Positions 56,477 to 64,000 of a DNA stretch of 64,000 nucleotides are shown here, piece after piece. Every line of letters begins with the position of its first letter. Within the stretch, counting starts at the first letter, position 1. The notes beneath the pieces were generated by a model that worked only from the letters and a program-made list of their open reading frames with translations, did no database searches and had not been told where the DNA came from. Source of the DNA: Parasedimentitalea denitrificans (GTDB taxonomy: Bacteria > Pseudomonadota > Alphaproteobacteria > Rhodobacterales > Rhodobacteraceae). The stretch spans positions 1 to 64,000 of the forward strand of contig NZ_QHLQ01000018.1 in assembly GCF_011813015.1 (NCBI RefSeq), written 5' to 3'. A program made the position numbers and the translations under genes.

Positions 56477-57250
56477 ATGCGCGCGCTACAAGCCATCTTC
56501 GTTTCACTTCTGCTTGCCTTGGTCAGTTTTTCTGCCACGGCTCAGGAAACTCTCCGGATTGGCTACTTCGATATTCCACCACATGTCACTGGGGTTAAGG
56601 ATGGTAGACCTCGCGGAGCCGCTATTAGTTACTTCGAAGAGCACATTGCGCCACGTTTAGGTTTGCCATTTGAATGGGCAACCGAAGTGACCGCCCCCAC
56701 CCGACTGATGAGTCAACTGAAAGAGGGGGAAATCGACGCGATGATTTTCCTTGGGAAAACAGATGAGCGCACGCAGATATTTCACTATCCCAACCCCTAT
56801 CTTATTATCCCTGAGGCCATCGCCCTAAAGGTAGAGAACCCGCTTGAGCGGATCAGCTCCATTGACGAGCTTTATGGTCAAAGACTTGGTTTCTTGGTCG
56901 GCGGGCGCATCCCAGAACCCCTGCAATCTGACCAGATCACATATGATTTAATAGCTGGAAAGCGTCTTATGGAGCGGAATGTTGAAAAGCTGCTGATGGG
57001 ACGTATTGACGGAATATATGCTCCGCTTTCAACAGCAGTTTCGAACATTCTTGAGGACACCGGCGCGTTCGACGAAGTCAAGCTGGTGCCGATAGAGTTT
57101 CTGGCCCCTGTCGAGATTTACACCGTTTTTTCCAAGCAAACCGTCCAACTCGACACTATTGATCGCTACAACACCGCATTGGCAGCTGCCTCAGCTGAGG
57201 TCGAATACAAAGAGTATCTGAAGGGTTATTTGTCTACCGCTCCAGACTAA
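56477..57250 (+). CDS. Periplasmic substrate-binding protein (SBP_bac_3 type), orphan
   Basis: A 257-residue exported binding protein: signal peptide about 1-22 (ending SATA), then the RIGYFDIPPHVTGVKDGRPRGAAISYFEEHIAPRLG start of a family 3 solute-binding protein. No ABC permease or ATPase gene is near, so it is probably not a transport component. The frame is open upstream, but the ATG at 56477 follows AAAGGA and begins the signal peptide. It shares its upstream region with the adenylate cyclase. Confidence 0.85.
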   Translation: MRALQAIFVSLLLALVSFSATAQETLRIGYFDIPPHVTGVKDGRPRGAAISYFEEHIAPRLGLPFEWATEVTAPTRLMSQLKEGEIDAMIFLGKTDERTQIFHYPNPYLIIPEAIALKVENPLERISSIDELYGQRLGFLVGGRIPEPLQSDQITYDLIAGKRLMERNVEKLLMGRIDGIYAPLSTAVSNILEDTGAFDEVKLVPIEFLAPVEIYTVFSKQTVQLDTIDRYNTALAAASAEVEYKEYLKGYLSTAPD

Positions 57251-57565
57251 TCACGAAAGAAAACTCTTAATCCGCGAAGTCCAATCAGAAAGGCCGTTTT
57301 CAACGTTGGCCTCGAAGTTTCGCACAGAGCCGGTCATTTGGTGACAAAACGTTCAGCCGACGCAACTGTAAAAAGGTCAATTTCTCCGCACTGATGCCGG
57401 TTGAAAACTGTAGAATGCGACACACTGGGCTCAAAGAAGACCTATACAATTGTCACCTACAAAAGACAGAAACCAACGCCGCCATAACGCGCAATCATCG
57501 ACCTTTCACCAATGTCTGCTTTTACCTAAGGTACGGGGAAGTGTACCCAATGACCTGCTGGAAAG
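57251..57565. other. Gene-free stretch of 315 bases
   Basis: I see no convincing gene here. A short open frame from 57394 overlaps the next gene and has no ribosome-binding site or family features. TACCTAAGGTA (57523-57533) is an 11-base palindrome shortly before the hydrolase gene and resembles MerR-type half-sites, as a weak possibility. Confidence 0.5.
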
Positions 57566-58474
57566 ATGATGCTGAATAGTTTTAGCGATGACATAATCGA
57601 ACTGCCATCCGGCATAAAATTGCGAGTAAGATGCGCAGGCAATGGACCTGTTGTCTTGCTGCTGCACGGATATCCTCAAACCCATGTGTGCTGGCACAAG
57701 GTCGCTCCGCTACTTGTTGATGCAGGGTTTTCGGTCGTGCTCAGCGACCTGCGTGGCTACGGCGATTCAGATAAACCACCATCTGATGAAAACCATTTGC
57801 CCTATTCCAAGCGAGCTATGGCAGCAGATCAGGCCGAACTAATGCGGCATCTGGGGCATGAAACCTATTTTGTCGCAGGGCATGATCGCGGTGCACGCGT
57901 TGCCCATCGACTTGCCCGAGATTTTCCCGATGCAGTTGCGGCGGTATCGTTTCTGGACATCGTGCCGACCGAGCATATGTACGCGCATACGGAACAAACC
58001 TTCGCTACCGGCTATTACCACTGGTTCTTTTTGATACAACCCGCGCCTTTGCCTGAGCGGTTAATCGGTAACGAGCCCGGCTTCTACCTTACCTCCAAGC
58101 TTAGTGCCTGGAGCAAGGGCAACGACAGCGCATTTGAAAGCGAAGCTGTCGCGGAATATATCCGCTGCTTTGATGCCGCATCCATCCATGCAACCTGCGA
58201 AGATTACCGGGCGGGTGCATCCGTTGATTTACAGCATGATGCACATGATCAAGGAACTTTGTTGAAGATGCCAGTGCAGGCCTTGTGGGGGCAAAAAGGA
58301 CTGGTTGCAAAGCTCTACAACGTGCCTGAGGTCTGGCAAGGCTATGCTGAGAATGTGGTAGGTGAGGCCATGCCATGCGGACATTTCCTACCAGAAGAAG
58401 CGCCCGAACAAACAGCCAATGCACTGGTTGATTTCTTCAAAAGCAGTGACAGTAGCAAGGCTGAAGGATCGTAA
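57566..58474 (+). CDS. Alpha/beta hydrolase, haloacetate dehalogenase type
   Basis: A 302-residue alpha/beta hydrolase carrying the full residue pattern of fluoroacetate/haloacetate dehalogenases: nucleophile Asp107 with Arg108 and Arg111 (GHDRGARVAHR), acid Asp131, halide-pocket His152, Trp153 and Tyr214, and catalytic His273 in GHFLPEEAPE. The HGYPQTH oxyanion-region motif is near residue 35. Order and spacing match the characterised Rhodopseudomonas enzyme. Either of two adjacent ATG codons may start it. Probably hydrolytic dehalogenation of a small haloacid; epoxide hydrolase activity is the main alternative. Confidence 0.85.
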   Translation: MMLNSFSDDIIELPSGIKLRVRCAGNGPVVLLLHGYPQTHVCWHKVAPLLVDAGFSVVLSDLRGYGDSDKPPSDENHLPYSKRAMAADQAELMRHLGHETYFVAGHDRGARVAHRLARDFPDAVAAVSFLDIVPTEHMYAHTEQTFATGYYHWFFLIQPAPLPERLIGNEPGFYLTSKLSAWSKGNDSAFESEAVAEYIRCFDAASIHATCEDYRAGASVDLQHDAHDQGTLLKMPVQALWGQKGLVAKLYNVPEVWQGYAENVVGEAMPCGHFLPEEAPEQTANALVDFFKSSDSSKAEGS

Positions 58475-58607
58475 AGCGGCCATCGGTAGAGACCGTGGAA
58501 TTGCTCACCAAGGCCTCATTTCAAACCTGCTGACCATAGTCACCAACCAAGTGATCTAGGCCAACGCCCGGATTGCAGATCGCGTTGCCGCACAATACTA
58601 CCGGCGC

Positions 58608-59153
58608 ATGAAACTCTATGTCATCACAGATATTCACAACAAGCCCACTCAGAACCAGTGCTTTTCTACAGGCATAATAGGCTCCGCCCAAGTGATCAGG
58701 CTGGCGTTGAATGAGCTGTCTGGTCGGCCAGAACTGACCGGAGAGGCCTTGCATCAGCATCTATTTCGTCACGGAGGCATGGACGACGTTGTAACTGCTC
58801 TCAAACAGATCCTGAAGGGAGAGTTTGCAGGTTTGGGCTACAGCGCCGGTGGCACAGCCCTTTGGCGCGCTGCCGCAGTAGGATGCTCTTTCACCGCACT
58901 GTTCTGCGTTTCCTCGACCCGCCTCCGAGACGAAACAGCGATTGCTGCACCGAACCATGTGTTTTTCGGTAGCGAAGACCAAGGAAAGCCATCCTCGCAG
59001 TGGTTCGCAACCGTCCCAGATCAGTCCACAGTATTCGAAGACGCCGGGCATACATATTACCTTCACCCATCATCCGCCGCTGCACATGAAACCCAAGCCC
59101 AAATTTCAGCTCGCATGATGCTCTCTACTGCTGTTCCTCGTTCTGCAAACTGA
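58608..59153 (+). CDS. Short alpha/beta-hydrolase-like protein
   Basis: A 181-residue protein with a nucleophile-elbow motif GYSAGG (Ser79) and a C-terminal GHTYYL that could supply the catalytic His; FFGSEDQGKP may carry the acid. It is short for the fold. No Shine-Dalgarno is seen before the ATG, so its start is uncertain. Function unknown. It ends inside the 3' end of the convergent ACT-domain gene (29 bases shared). Confidence 0.6.
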   Translation: MKLYVITDIHNKPTQNQCFSTGIIGSAQVIRLALNELSGRPELTGEALHQHLFRHGGMDDVVTALKQILKGEFAGLGYSAGGTALWRAAAVGCSFTALFCVSSTRLRDETAIAAPNHVFFGSEDQGKPSSQWFATVPDQSTVFEDAGHTYYLHPSSAAAHETQAQISARMMLSTAVPRSAN

Positions 59154-59538
59154 CCAGCACCTGCATTGCCTGCTCGCTCATCTCAGCGGGCACAAAGACA
59201 TGATCATGATGATAAGCCGCCACCATATTGCAGGGGATACCGACCTCCCCCAGCGCATTGGACACAGCCGCTGTCAAACCAACGCCTTGCAACGACGAAT
59301 AAACGTTCAGGGTAATACAGCACATTTCATCTTCAACACTGATGCCCGCGCCCTTAGCCACATCGACAGGAAGGATCAACGATATCCCTTCCGACTCTTT
59401 GAAGACAGAGATTGCCTGCTGGATTAGATCGCCTTGATCCTTGCCATCTGGGAAAGTCGCAAACACAAAGCCCCCAAGTTGCAGTTCTGGGGTCATATTG
59501 GAAATCATGTCTGACTTGGTTTCTGCAATGTTGCCCAT
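59125..59538 (-). CDS. ACT-domain protein (ACT_3/DUF2241 type)
   Basis: A 137-residue protein with paired ACT-like domains. The NMTPELQLGGFVFATFPDG segment, the SEGISLILPVDVAKGAGI core and the C-terminal SSLQGVGLTAAVSNALGEVGIPCNMVAAYHHDHVFVP are typical. ACT domains bind amino acids to control enzymes; this stand-alone type has no assigned target. The ATG at 59536-59538 follows AAGGA; a longer start is possible. Located between a hydrolase gene and the ATP synthase terminator. Confidence 0.85.
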   Translation of the reverse strand: MGNIAETKSDMISNMTPELQLGGFVFATFPDGKDQGDLIQQAISVFKESEGISLILPVDVAKGAGISVEDEMCCITLNVYSSLQGVGLTAAVSNALGEVGIPCNMVAAYHHDHVFVPAEMSEQAMQVLVSLQNEEQQ

Positions 59539-59620
59539 GAATGCGTCCTTTAGATAATCAACCAAACAACAAAACCAGTGTAGGCCACGCATTCATCTAC
59601 ACCACCCCAAAAGCAAAAGA

Positions 59621-59646
59621 CCCAGGCCAAGGCCCGGGTCTCTTTG
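59621..59646 (-). terminator. Rho-independent terminator of the F0 operon
   Basis: GACCCAGGCC (59621-59630) and GGCCCGGGTC (59633-59642) form a stem with one mismatch; on the minus strand it is followed by a TTTTG stretch, 30 bases after the atpF stop. Confidence 0.85.
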
Positions 59647-59669
59647 ATCTCGTCAGTGTGGCCCGCAGC

Positions 59670-60230
59670 TTAGTGCAGCTTGGCGTCCACGTCTGTGATA
59701 GCCGCGTCGATCAGCTTGTTGGCTTCGGTTGCGGTCATCTGCTTGGCGATAACCTGATCCGCTGCCGCAATGGCAATGGTGATTGCCTGATCGCGCACGT
59801 CTTTGACCGCAGCAGCCTGGGCCGAGGTGATCTGATCTTCGGCGGCAGCCAGACGGCGTGCAATCGAAGTTTCCAGATCGGCTTTGGCCTGTTCCGCCGC
59901 AGCAGAGGCATCTTCGCGGGCTGCCGCAACGATGCGGTCGGCCTGATCCTGAACCTCTTTGTGCTTACGCTCATAAGACGCCAGAACAGTCTGGGCCTCT
60001 TCACGCAGCGCACGGGCTTCGTCCAGCTCGGACTGAATACCAGCAGCGCGGTTGTCCAACTGACCACCCAGCATGCCAGGTACTTTGACCAGCAACAGGA
60101 TACCTACGAACAGCAGGAATGCCAGCCACACAACAAAGTTGGTGTTCGCCATCGAGAAGAAAGGACCCGATGCAGCCAGCGCAGGGCTTGCAGCACCAAA
60201 TGTCAGGGCAAGAGCAATAATAGTACGCAT
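59670..60230 (-). CDS. atpF: F0F1 ATP synthase subunit b
   Basis: One of two b-type stalk subunits in this operon. 186 residues: a hydrophobic N-terminus with signal-like start (1-20), the [22 protein letters not shown] membrane segment, then a long charged coiled coil. It anchors F1 to F0 as a heterodimer with the b' subunit. Last gene of the F0 operon, followed by a terminator. Confidence 0.93.
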   Translation of the reverse strand: MRTIIALALTFGAASPALAASGPFFSMANTNFVVWLAFLLFVGILLLVKVPGMLGGQLDNRAAGIQSELDEARALREEAQTVLASYERKHKEVQDQADRIVAAAREDASAAAEQAKADLETSIARRLAAAEDQITSAQAAAVKDVRDQAITIAIAAADQVIAKQMTATEANKLIDAAITDVDAKLH

Positions 60231-60234
60231 GGTC

Positions 60235-60783
60235 TTATCCTTTCATCCGGTTAGAAACAGCCGCAGCAATTGCTTTGGCGTCAGCTTTGCCGCCCAGGGC
60301 AGCTACAACTTCGGCAGCAGTATCGTTGGCAACAGCGGTGATGCTGTCCAGCGCGCCTGCTTTGATCTCAGCAATGGCTTTCTCAGACTCAGCCGCCTTG
60401 GCAGCAATGTCTACGTCAGCCTGAGCAATCGCTTCGTCCAGACCGGCCTGAATTTCGGCACGGGTTTCAGCAGCGATACGCTGAGCTTCGGCACGGGCAT
60501 CCGCCAGCGCCTTGTTATATACGTTTTCAGCCTCGACCGCTTTGGCTTTGAGATCCTCAGCCGCTGCGATGTCATTGGTGATGGTTCCCTGACGCTCGGC
60601 CAGAACTGCCGCAATACGAGGCAGCGCAACGCGCGACAGGATAAAGTAGATCGCTACGATCGCGACCGCGAGCCAGAAGATCTGGTTCGAAAAGGTAGAG
60701 AAGTCCAGCTGCGGCATCGAAGATCCGCCACCGTGGGCGGCCTCGGCTGCACCGTGACTAGCCTCTTGCGTAGTTGATGCCAT
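60235..60783 (-). CDS. atpX: F0F1 ATP synthase subunit b'
   Basis: The second b-type subunit (b'), typical of photosynthetic and related alphaproteobacteria. 182 residues: a short Ala/His-rich lead, [22 protein letters not shown] as membrane segment and an extended coiled coil. I chose the ATG at 60781-60783, with GGAGG five bases before it. Also called atpG or atpF2. It lies four bases before atpF. Confidence 0.92.
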   Translation of the reverse strand: MASTTQEASHGAAEAAHGGGSSMPQLDFSTFSNQIFWLAVAIVAIYFILSRVALPRIAAVLAERQGTITNDIAAAEDLKAKAVEAENVYNKALADARAEAQRIAAETRAEIQAGLDEAIAQADVDIAAKAAESEKAIAEIKAGALDSITAVANDTAAEVVAALGGKADAKAIAAAVSNRMKG

Positions 60784-60868
60784 GTCGTCCTCCAAAGGAA
60801 CTTGCCGTTACATCGGGCAGTACGTTGATCGCACTGCCCGACCGTAAGGATTTAGGTTCCGTAGAGTC

Positions 60869-61105
60869 TTAGACTGCGAACATCAGCAGCAGAGCGACCA
60901 GGAACGAGAAGATGCCCAGGGCTTCTGCAAAGGCGATGCCGATGAACAGAGTAGCAGTTTGGCCAGCAGCGGCCGAAGGGTTGCGCAGTGCGCCTGCCAG
61001 GAAGTTACCAGCTACGTGGCCAACACCGATCGCGGCTGCGCCGGAACCGATTGCTGCCAAGCCTGCGCCGATGAACTGACCCATTTCTGCGATATTACCT
61101 TCCAT
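60869..61105 (-). CDS. atpE: F0F1 ATP synthase subunit c
   Basis: Ring-forming proteolipid, 78 residues with two membrane helices joined by the RNPSA loop. The proton-binding residue is Glu61 in [13 protein letters not shown]. The N-terminal helix has the Gly-rich [17 protein letters not shown] pattern. It sits between atpB and the b' gene. Confidence 0.97.
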   Translation of the reverse strand: MEGNIAEMGQFIGAGLAAIGSGAAAIGVGHVAGNFLAGALRNPSAAAGQTATLFIGIAFAEALGIFSFLVALLLMFAV

Positions 61106-61187
61106 GTGTATTTCTCCTTACGATGGAATGTTTTGATTAGGATTGGATGGGTCTGACGACCCAGCCGGTAAACTTTCAGATCCTGCC

Positions 61188-61991
61188 TTAGTGGCTCGGG
61201 TGCAATGCATCCTTCAGATACACACAAGTCAGGATGGTGAAGACATATGCCTGGATAAAGGCCACCAGGACCTCAAGGGCGTAAACTGCGGTGATCGCAA
61301 AGATCGGCAGGAAGCTGAACAGACCCAGTGCGCCAGCAAAGCCTGCGAACACTTTCAGAACCGCGTGGCCCGCCATGATGTTGCCGCCCAAACGAATGGA
61401 GTGGCTCACGGGGCGCACAAAGTACGAGATCAGCTCGATGATAGCGAGGATCGGACGCAGGGCCAGTGGCGCGCTGGATACCCAGAACAGACCCAGGAAG
61501 CCTGCACCGTTCTTGACGAAACCAACGATAGTCACAGTCAGGAACACCAGCATCGCCAGTACAGCTGTAACCGCGATGTGCGACGTTGTTGCAAAGCTCT
61601 GCGGGATCAGACCCAGTGCGTTGGACATTACGATGAACATGAACAGGGTCATGATATATGGGAAGAACTTGACGGCGTCCTTGCCAGCAACGTCTTCGAC
61701 CATTTTGTAAACAAAGCCATAGGCCAGCTCAGCAATCGACTGACCGCGCGAAGGAACGATTGCACGGCGCGAAGAACCCATCACCATCAGCGCGAAAACA
61801 GCGGCTACAGCCAGCAGCAGCCACAAGGTAGCGTTTGTTGGGGTGTACCAGGAAATCTCACCGTGGCCAAACAGCGGCTGAACGATGAACTGCTCCATCG
61901 GGTGGATCTGCAGGCCAGCCTGCTCGGGCGCGAAAATCAGGCCGGAAACAACGGCCAGTGCCAAAGCCACGTAAAAGAAAATCTTACCCAT
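61188..61991 (-). CDS. atpB: F0F1 ATP synthase subunit a
   Basis: Proton-channel subunit with about six membrane helices. The essential Arg is in [19 protein letters not shown]; the C-terminal [22 protein letters not shown] is conserved. It is 267 residues from the ATG at 61989-61991, with an N-terminal hydrophobic stretch before the usual [13 protein letters not shown] start. Overlaps the atpI stop by one base. Confidence 0.96.
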   Translation of the reverse strand: MGKIFFYVALALAVVSGLIFAPEQAGLQIHPMEQFIVQPLFGHGEISWYTPTNATLWLLLAVAAVFALMVMGSSRRAIVPSRGQSIAELAYGFVYKMVEDVAGKDAVKFFPYIMTLFMFIVMSNALGLIPQSFATTSHIAVTAVLAMLVFLTVTIVGFVKNGAGFLGLFWVSSAPLALRPILAIIELISYFVRPVSHSIRLGGNIMAGHAVLKVFAGFAGALGLFSFLPIFAITAVYALEVLVAFIQAYVFTILTCVYLKDALHPSH

Positions 61992-62353
61992 CAGTCCGCT
62001 TCTCCTGTCGCCGGGGGCTCACCCCGGTCTTTCGCATTTTTTTCGGCCTCGTCGGCCATTGTCTTTTCCTGGATCTCTTGCGCGCTGCGAAGCATAGTCT
62101 TCACCCCGGCCGCAAGACCCAGCATTATAAACAGCACCATGAAGATCGGGAGAGTCCCGAACAGGCTATCCAGCCCGTATCCGATGCCAAAGCCGATCCC
62201 TAGACCGGCAACTAATTCTATTACCATCCGCCAGGCCATATTGGCCATCGAGTAGTGTTCATCCGCGCGCGGCTTGGGCTCTTGGGCCTTACGCGCCGCT
62301 GCGAGGCGATCCTCGAGCTGCGCCATGCGCTGCTTTTGATCGTCATCTGTCAC
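61991..62353 (-). CDS. atpI: ATP synthase assembly protein AtpI
   Basis: A 120-residue protein with two membrane helices ([22 protein letters not shown] and [17 protein letters not shown]) and a charged N-terminus, typical of the AtpI/AtpZ type that helps ring assembly or cation handling. It starts at a GTG (62351-62353) and is first in the atpI-B-E-X-F operon. Only F0 genes are here; the F1 genes lie elsewhere. Confidence 0.92.
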   Translation of the reverse strand: MTDDDQKQRMAQLEDRLAAARKAQEPKPRADEHYSMANMAWRMVIELVAGLGIGFGIGYGLDSLFGTLPIFMVLFIMLGLAAGVKTMLRSAQEIQEKTMADEAEKNAKDRGEPPATGEAD

Positions 62354-62481
62354 GGCGCCATCCTCACGCGAAATCTGTCTGTGGTGCTAAGGGCCTAGGA
62401 GCACAGAGTCAATTATTCAATTGTTAGCGCCGAAATTTCACCAAGTCGTTGTTATATAGAGCATTTTAGCGAAAAAGAAAC

Positions 62482-62510
62482 ACGGGCGGGCGCCGCAGTT
62501 TGCGGCGCCC
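62482..62510 (-). terminator. Terminator of the EamA gene
   Basis: GGGCGCCGCA (62488-62497) and TGCGGCGCCC (62501-62510) pair perfectly around GTT, 24 bases after the stop of the minus-strand EamA gene. In the minus direction the stem is followed by CCGTGTTTCTTTTTC. It stands between the EamA gene and the F0 operon. Confidence 0.8.
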
Positions 62511-62533
62511 GTGCCCAAATGGAGGTGAATCTG

Positions 62534-63451
62534 TTATTCAACCGTTGGGTTGATTTTGGTTTCTACAGGGGTTGGTCGCATTGCGCGCACTATCCGACCG
62601 TCGATCAGCAGCAACCCCGCCAAGATTGCCGCCATCCCCATCAGATGTGCAGGCAACAAAGTTTCACCTAAAATCCAGCTCCCGAGGATCAGGGCTGAAA
62701 TCGGCGCAATAAATGTAACCATGGTGATATTGGTTGGCCCCACTCTGGGCAGCGCCCAGTAGAACAGGATGAAGGCTGCCGAGGTTAAGATGAACCCAAT
62801 AACGGCCAGCGAGGCCCACGTCTCAACCTTCGTGATCACCGGAAAACCCTCGCTCCATAGGGCCAGCGGAATGATCGCAATCGTCGCTCCGGTCAGGGCC
62901 AGGGCAACCAGCACAACCGGCTCCATATCACGAAAGGCGCGCGCCAGATTGACCGACAACGCATAGCAAAGAGGTGCACATAGCGTCAGCAGCACGGCCC
63001 AAAGCGCTGAGGTCTGACCAGATTGCAGCACCGGCAGCGATAGGACCACGATACCGCCAATACCGCAGAGCACGCCGAATGACTTAAGCACGGTGGCGCG
63101 CTCGCCGCCGGGCCAGAAATGCGAAACCACAACGGCAAAGGCTGGGGTGATGGCGTTGATGATGCCGGCCACACCACTGGCGATGTGTTGTTGGCCCAGC
63201 GCGTAGAAGGCAAATGGCGCGGCATAGCTCAGCACACCAAATCCCAGCAACGCCACGGCTCGGCGCAAAGTGATCTTTACCGGCTTGCGAGCAGCCAGCA
63301 CATAGATCCAGCAGCCCAGCGCGCCCAGACCAACCCGGCCCATCGAAACAGACAACGGCCCCAGCTCGCGCAGCAGGATGGCGTTGAACATGAACGACAT
63401 GCCCCAGCCGATGCCCAGAACAAAAATCACCGCCCAATATTTAAGTGCCAT
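62534..63451 (-). CDS. EamA-domain drug/metabolite transporter
   Basis: A 305-residue transporter with ten predicted helices in two EamA repeats (GWGMSFMFNAILLREL and, in the second half, SAAFILFYWALPRVGPTNITMV; SWILGETLLPAHLMGM). Substrate unknown. The ATG at 63449-63451 begins MALKYWAVIF; the frame is open further upstream. It is divergent from an ArsR regulator 86 bases away, which may control it. Confidence 0.9.
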   Translation of the reverse strand: MALKYWAVIFVLGIGWGMSFMFNAILLRELGPLSVSMGRVGLGALGCWIYVLAARKPVKITLRRAVALLGFGVLSYAAPFAFYALGQQHIASGVAGIINAITPAFAVVVSHFWPGGERATVLKSFGVLCGIGGIVVLSLPVLQSGQTSALWAVLLTLCAPLCYALSVNLARAFRDMEPVVLVALALTGATIAIIPLALWSEGFPVITKVETWASLAVIGFILTSAAFILFYWALPRVGPTNITMVTFIAPISALILGSWILGETLLPAHLMGMAAILAGLLLIDGRIVRAMRPTPVETKINPTVE

Positions 63452-63537
63452 TGCGCCTATCCCCGTGCTGCAGGCGCTCTTATGACCGCAAACCATCGGG
63501 ATTGTCGATCCGGAACTTGCGGTTTAGAGGTAGGCGC

Positions 63538-63873
63538 ATGAGTGACCCGCTTGATACCGTCTTTGCCGCATTGGCTGATCCCACCCGCAGGGCGATCCTG
63601 ACTATGCTGTTAGAGGATGATATGGCGGTGACCGATGTTGCCGAACCGTTCGAGATTTCACTGGCAGCAATTTCCAAACACCTGATGATCCTTGGCCGCG
63701 CCGGCCTGATCGCGCAGGAAAAACGTGGCCGGGTGAAATGGTGCAAACTGCAACCCGACGCCATGCGCAACGCCAGCATCTGGATGCAGGGCTTTGGCCA
63801 GTTTGAACCGGTTCATCTAGAGGCATTCGAGCGGTTTCTGGCGGCCGAGCTACCGGATACCGCTCAAGACTAA
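63538..63873 (+). CDS. ArsR family transcriptional regulator
   Basis: A 111-residue winged-helix regulator: FAALADPTRRAILTMLLEDDMAVTDVAEPFEISLAAISKHLMILGRAGLIAQEKRGRV is the ArsR/SmtB-like DNA-binding region. It lacks the CxC metal motif of ArsR, so it belongs to the branch often paired with SRPBCC/START-domain or other effectors. A GGTAGG site precedes the ATG at 63538. Divergent from the EamA transporter. Confidence 0.9.
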   Translation: MSDPLDTVFAALADPTRRAILTMLLEDDMAVTDVAEPFEISLAAISKHLMILGRAGLIAQEKRGRVKWCKLQPDAMRNASIWMQGFGQFEPVHLEAFERFLAAELPDTAQD

Positions 63874-63875
63874 GG

Positions 63876-64000
63876 TCAGGCTTTGACCTGCTTTGGCTTG
63901 GTATGATCCTCAAGCAGCATCACCAGTGCGATCACTGTCATCACAATCCCCACCAAGACCATCCCGGCCGGGGCGGGACGACCCTGAGCGATTTCCCAAA
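63876..64000 (-). CDS. C-terminal end of a membrane protein (5' part outside window)
   Basis: Forty codons before a TGA stop are present. They encode a hydrophobic helix (MVLVGIVMTVIALVMLLE) followed by a short basic tail, the usual end of an EamA-type or other transporter. It converges with the ArsR gene, two bases apart. Too little is seen to name it. Confidence 0.7.
   Translation of the reverse strand, partial: WEIAQGRPAPAGMVLVGIVMTVIALVMLLEDHTKPKQVKA

Noticed and set aside
57394..57579. Possible small gene before the dehalogenase-type hydrolase
   Set aside because: No ribosome-binding site, no hydrophobic or conserved pattern, and it overlaps the well-supported hydrolase start.
61143..62255. 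Long plus-strand open frame of 370 codons across the atpB-atpI genes
   Set aside because: It lies antisense to two well-supported ATP synthase genes, has no recognisable domain and an unusual Gln/Asp/His-rich composition typical of a shadow frame.

Overview
The window looks like a chromosomal segment of an alphaproteobacterium of the Rhodobacteraceae, Roseobacter-type. This is an inference from gene order and protein families: chvI-chvG-hprK-rapZ-manX-ptsH divergent from pckA, rpoZ-rsh-...-pdxJ-acpS-lepB-rnc-era-...-recO, an F0-only ATP synthase cluster with two b-type subunits, and a methylsuccinyl-CoA dehydrogenase of the ethylmalonyl-CoA pathway. Most of the window is core chromosome. I see no phage, insertion sequence, CRISPR array, rRNA or tRNA.

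Layout. 1-6.5 kb: 5' end of tuf, a lipoprotein, parC, an SH3-domain protein, a short-chain dehydrogenase, a HIG1-type membrane protein and a PduO-type cobalamin adenosyltransferase. 6.5-10.2 kb: etfB-etfA and a 3-hydroxybutyryl-CoA dehydrogenase, split by a DUF6473 gene. 10.3-17.6 kb: a minus-strand regulatory block (acyltransferase, HPr, EIIA, RapZ, HprK, ChvG, ChvI) facing pckA, which ties envelope sensing, a sugar-free PTS and gluconeogenesis together. 17.7-23 kb: GFA protein, CDF and TSUP transporters, mcd and two small lipoproteins.

23-33 kb: a long minus-strand housekeeping series from folK and rpoZ-rsh through DUF2062, pdxJ, acpS, lepB, rnc and era to recO. 33-42 kb: NYN-domain protein, cytochrome c, ispH, LysE exporter, methyltransferase-rnhA-TRIC, then a minus-strand group of three consecutive peptide deformylase genes with fmt and two small membrane proteins. 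One of the three deformylases has lost catalytic residues. 42-48 kb: glutathionyl-hydroquinone reductase, a single-domain response regulator, two cobalamin genes, a lytic transglycosylase and a tandem pair of YbjN-type secreted proteins, one frameshifted. 48-54.5 kb: smc, a small AT-rich membrane protein probably made from a leaderless message, an aminotransferase and a divergent FadR-type regulator with a clear operator.

54.7-59.6 kb is the most accessory-looking part: a membrane adenylate cyclase divergent from an orphan periplasmic binding protein, a haloacetate-dehalogenase-type hydrolase, a short alpha/beta hydrolase and an ACT-domain protein. 59.6-62.4 kb holds the F0 operon atpI-B-E-X-F. 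The window ends with an EamA transporter, a divergent ArsR regulator and the 3' end of another membrane protein gene.

I found no large undescribed system. The strongest oddities are the catalytically altered deformylase paralogue, the frameshifted tandem YbjN copy, the leaderless small gene beside an orphan plus-strand terminator, the cyclase/binding-protein pair and several uncatalogued operator-like repeats.
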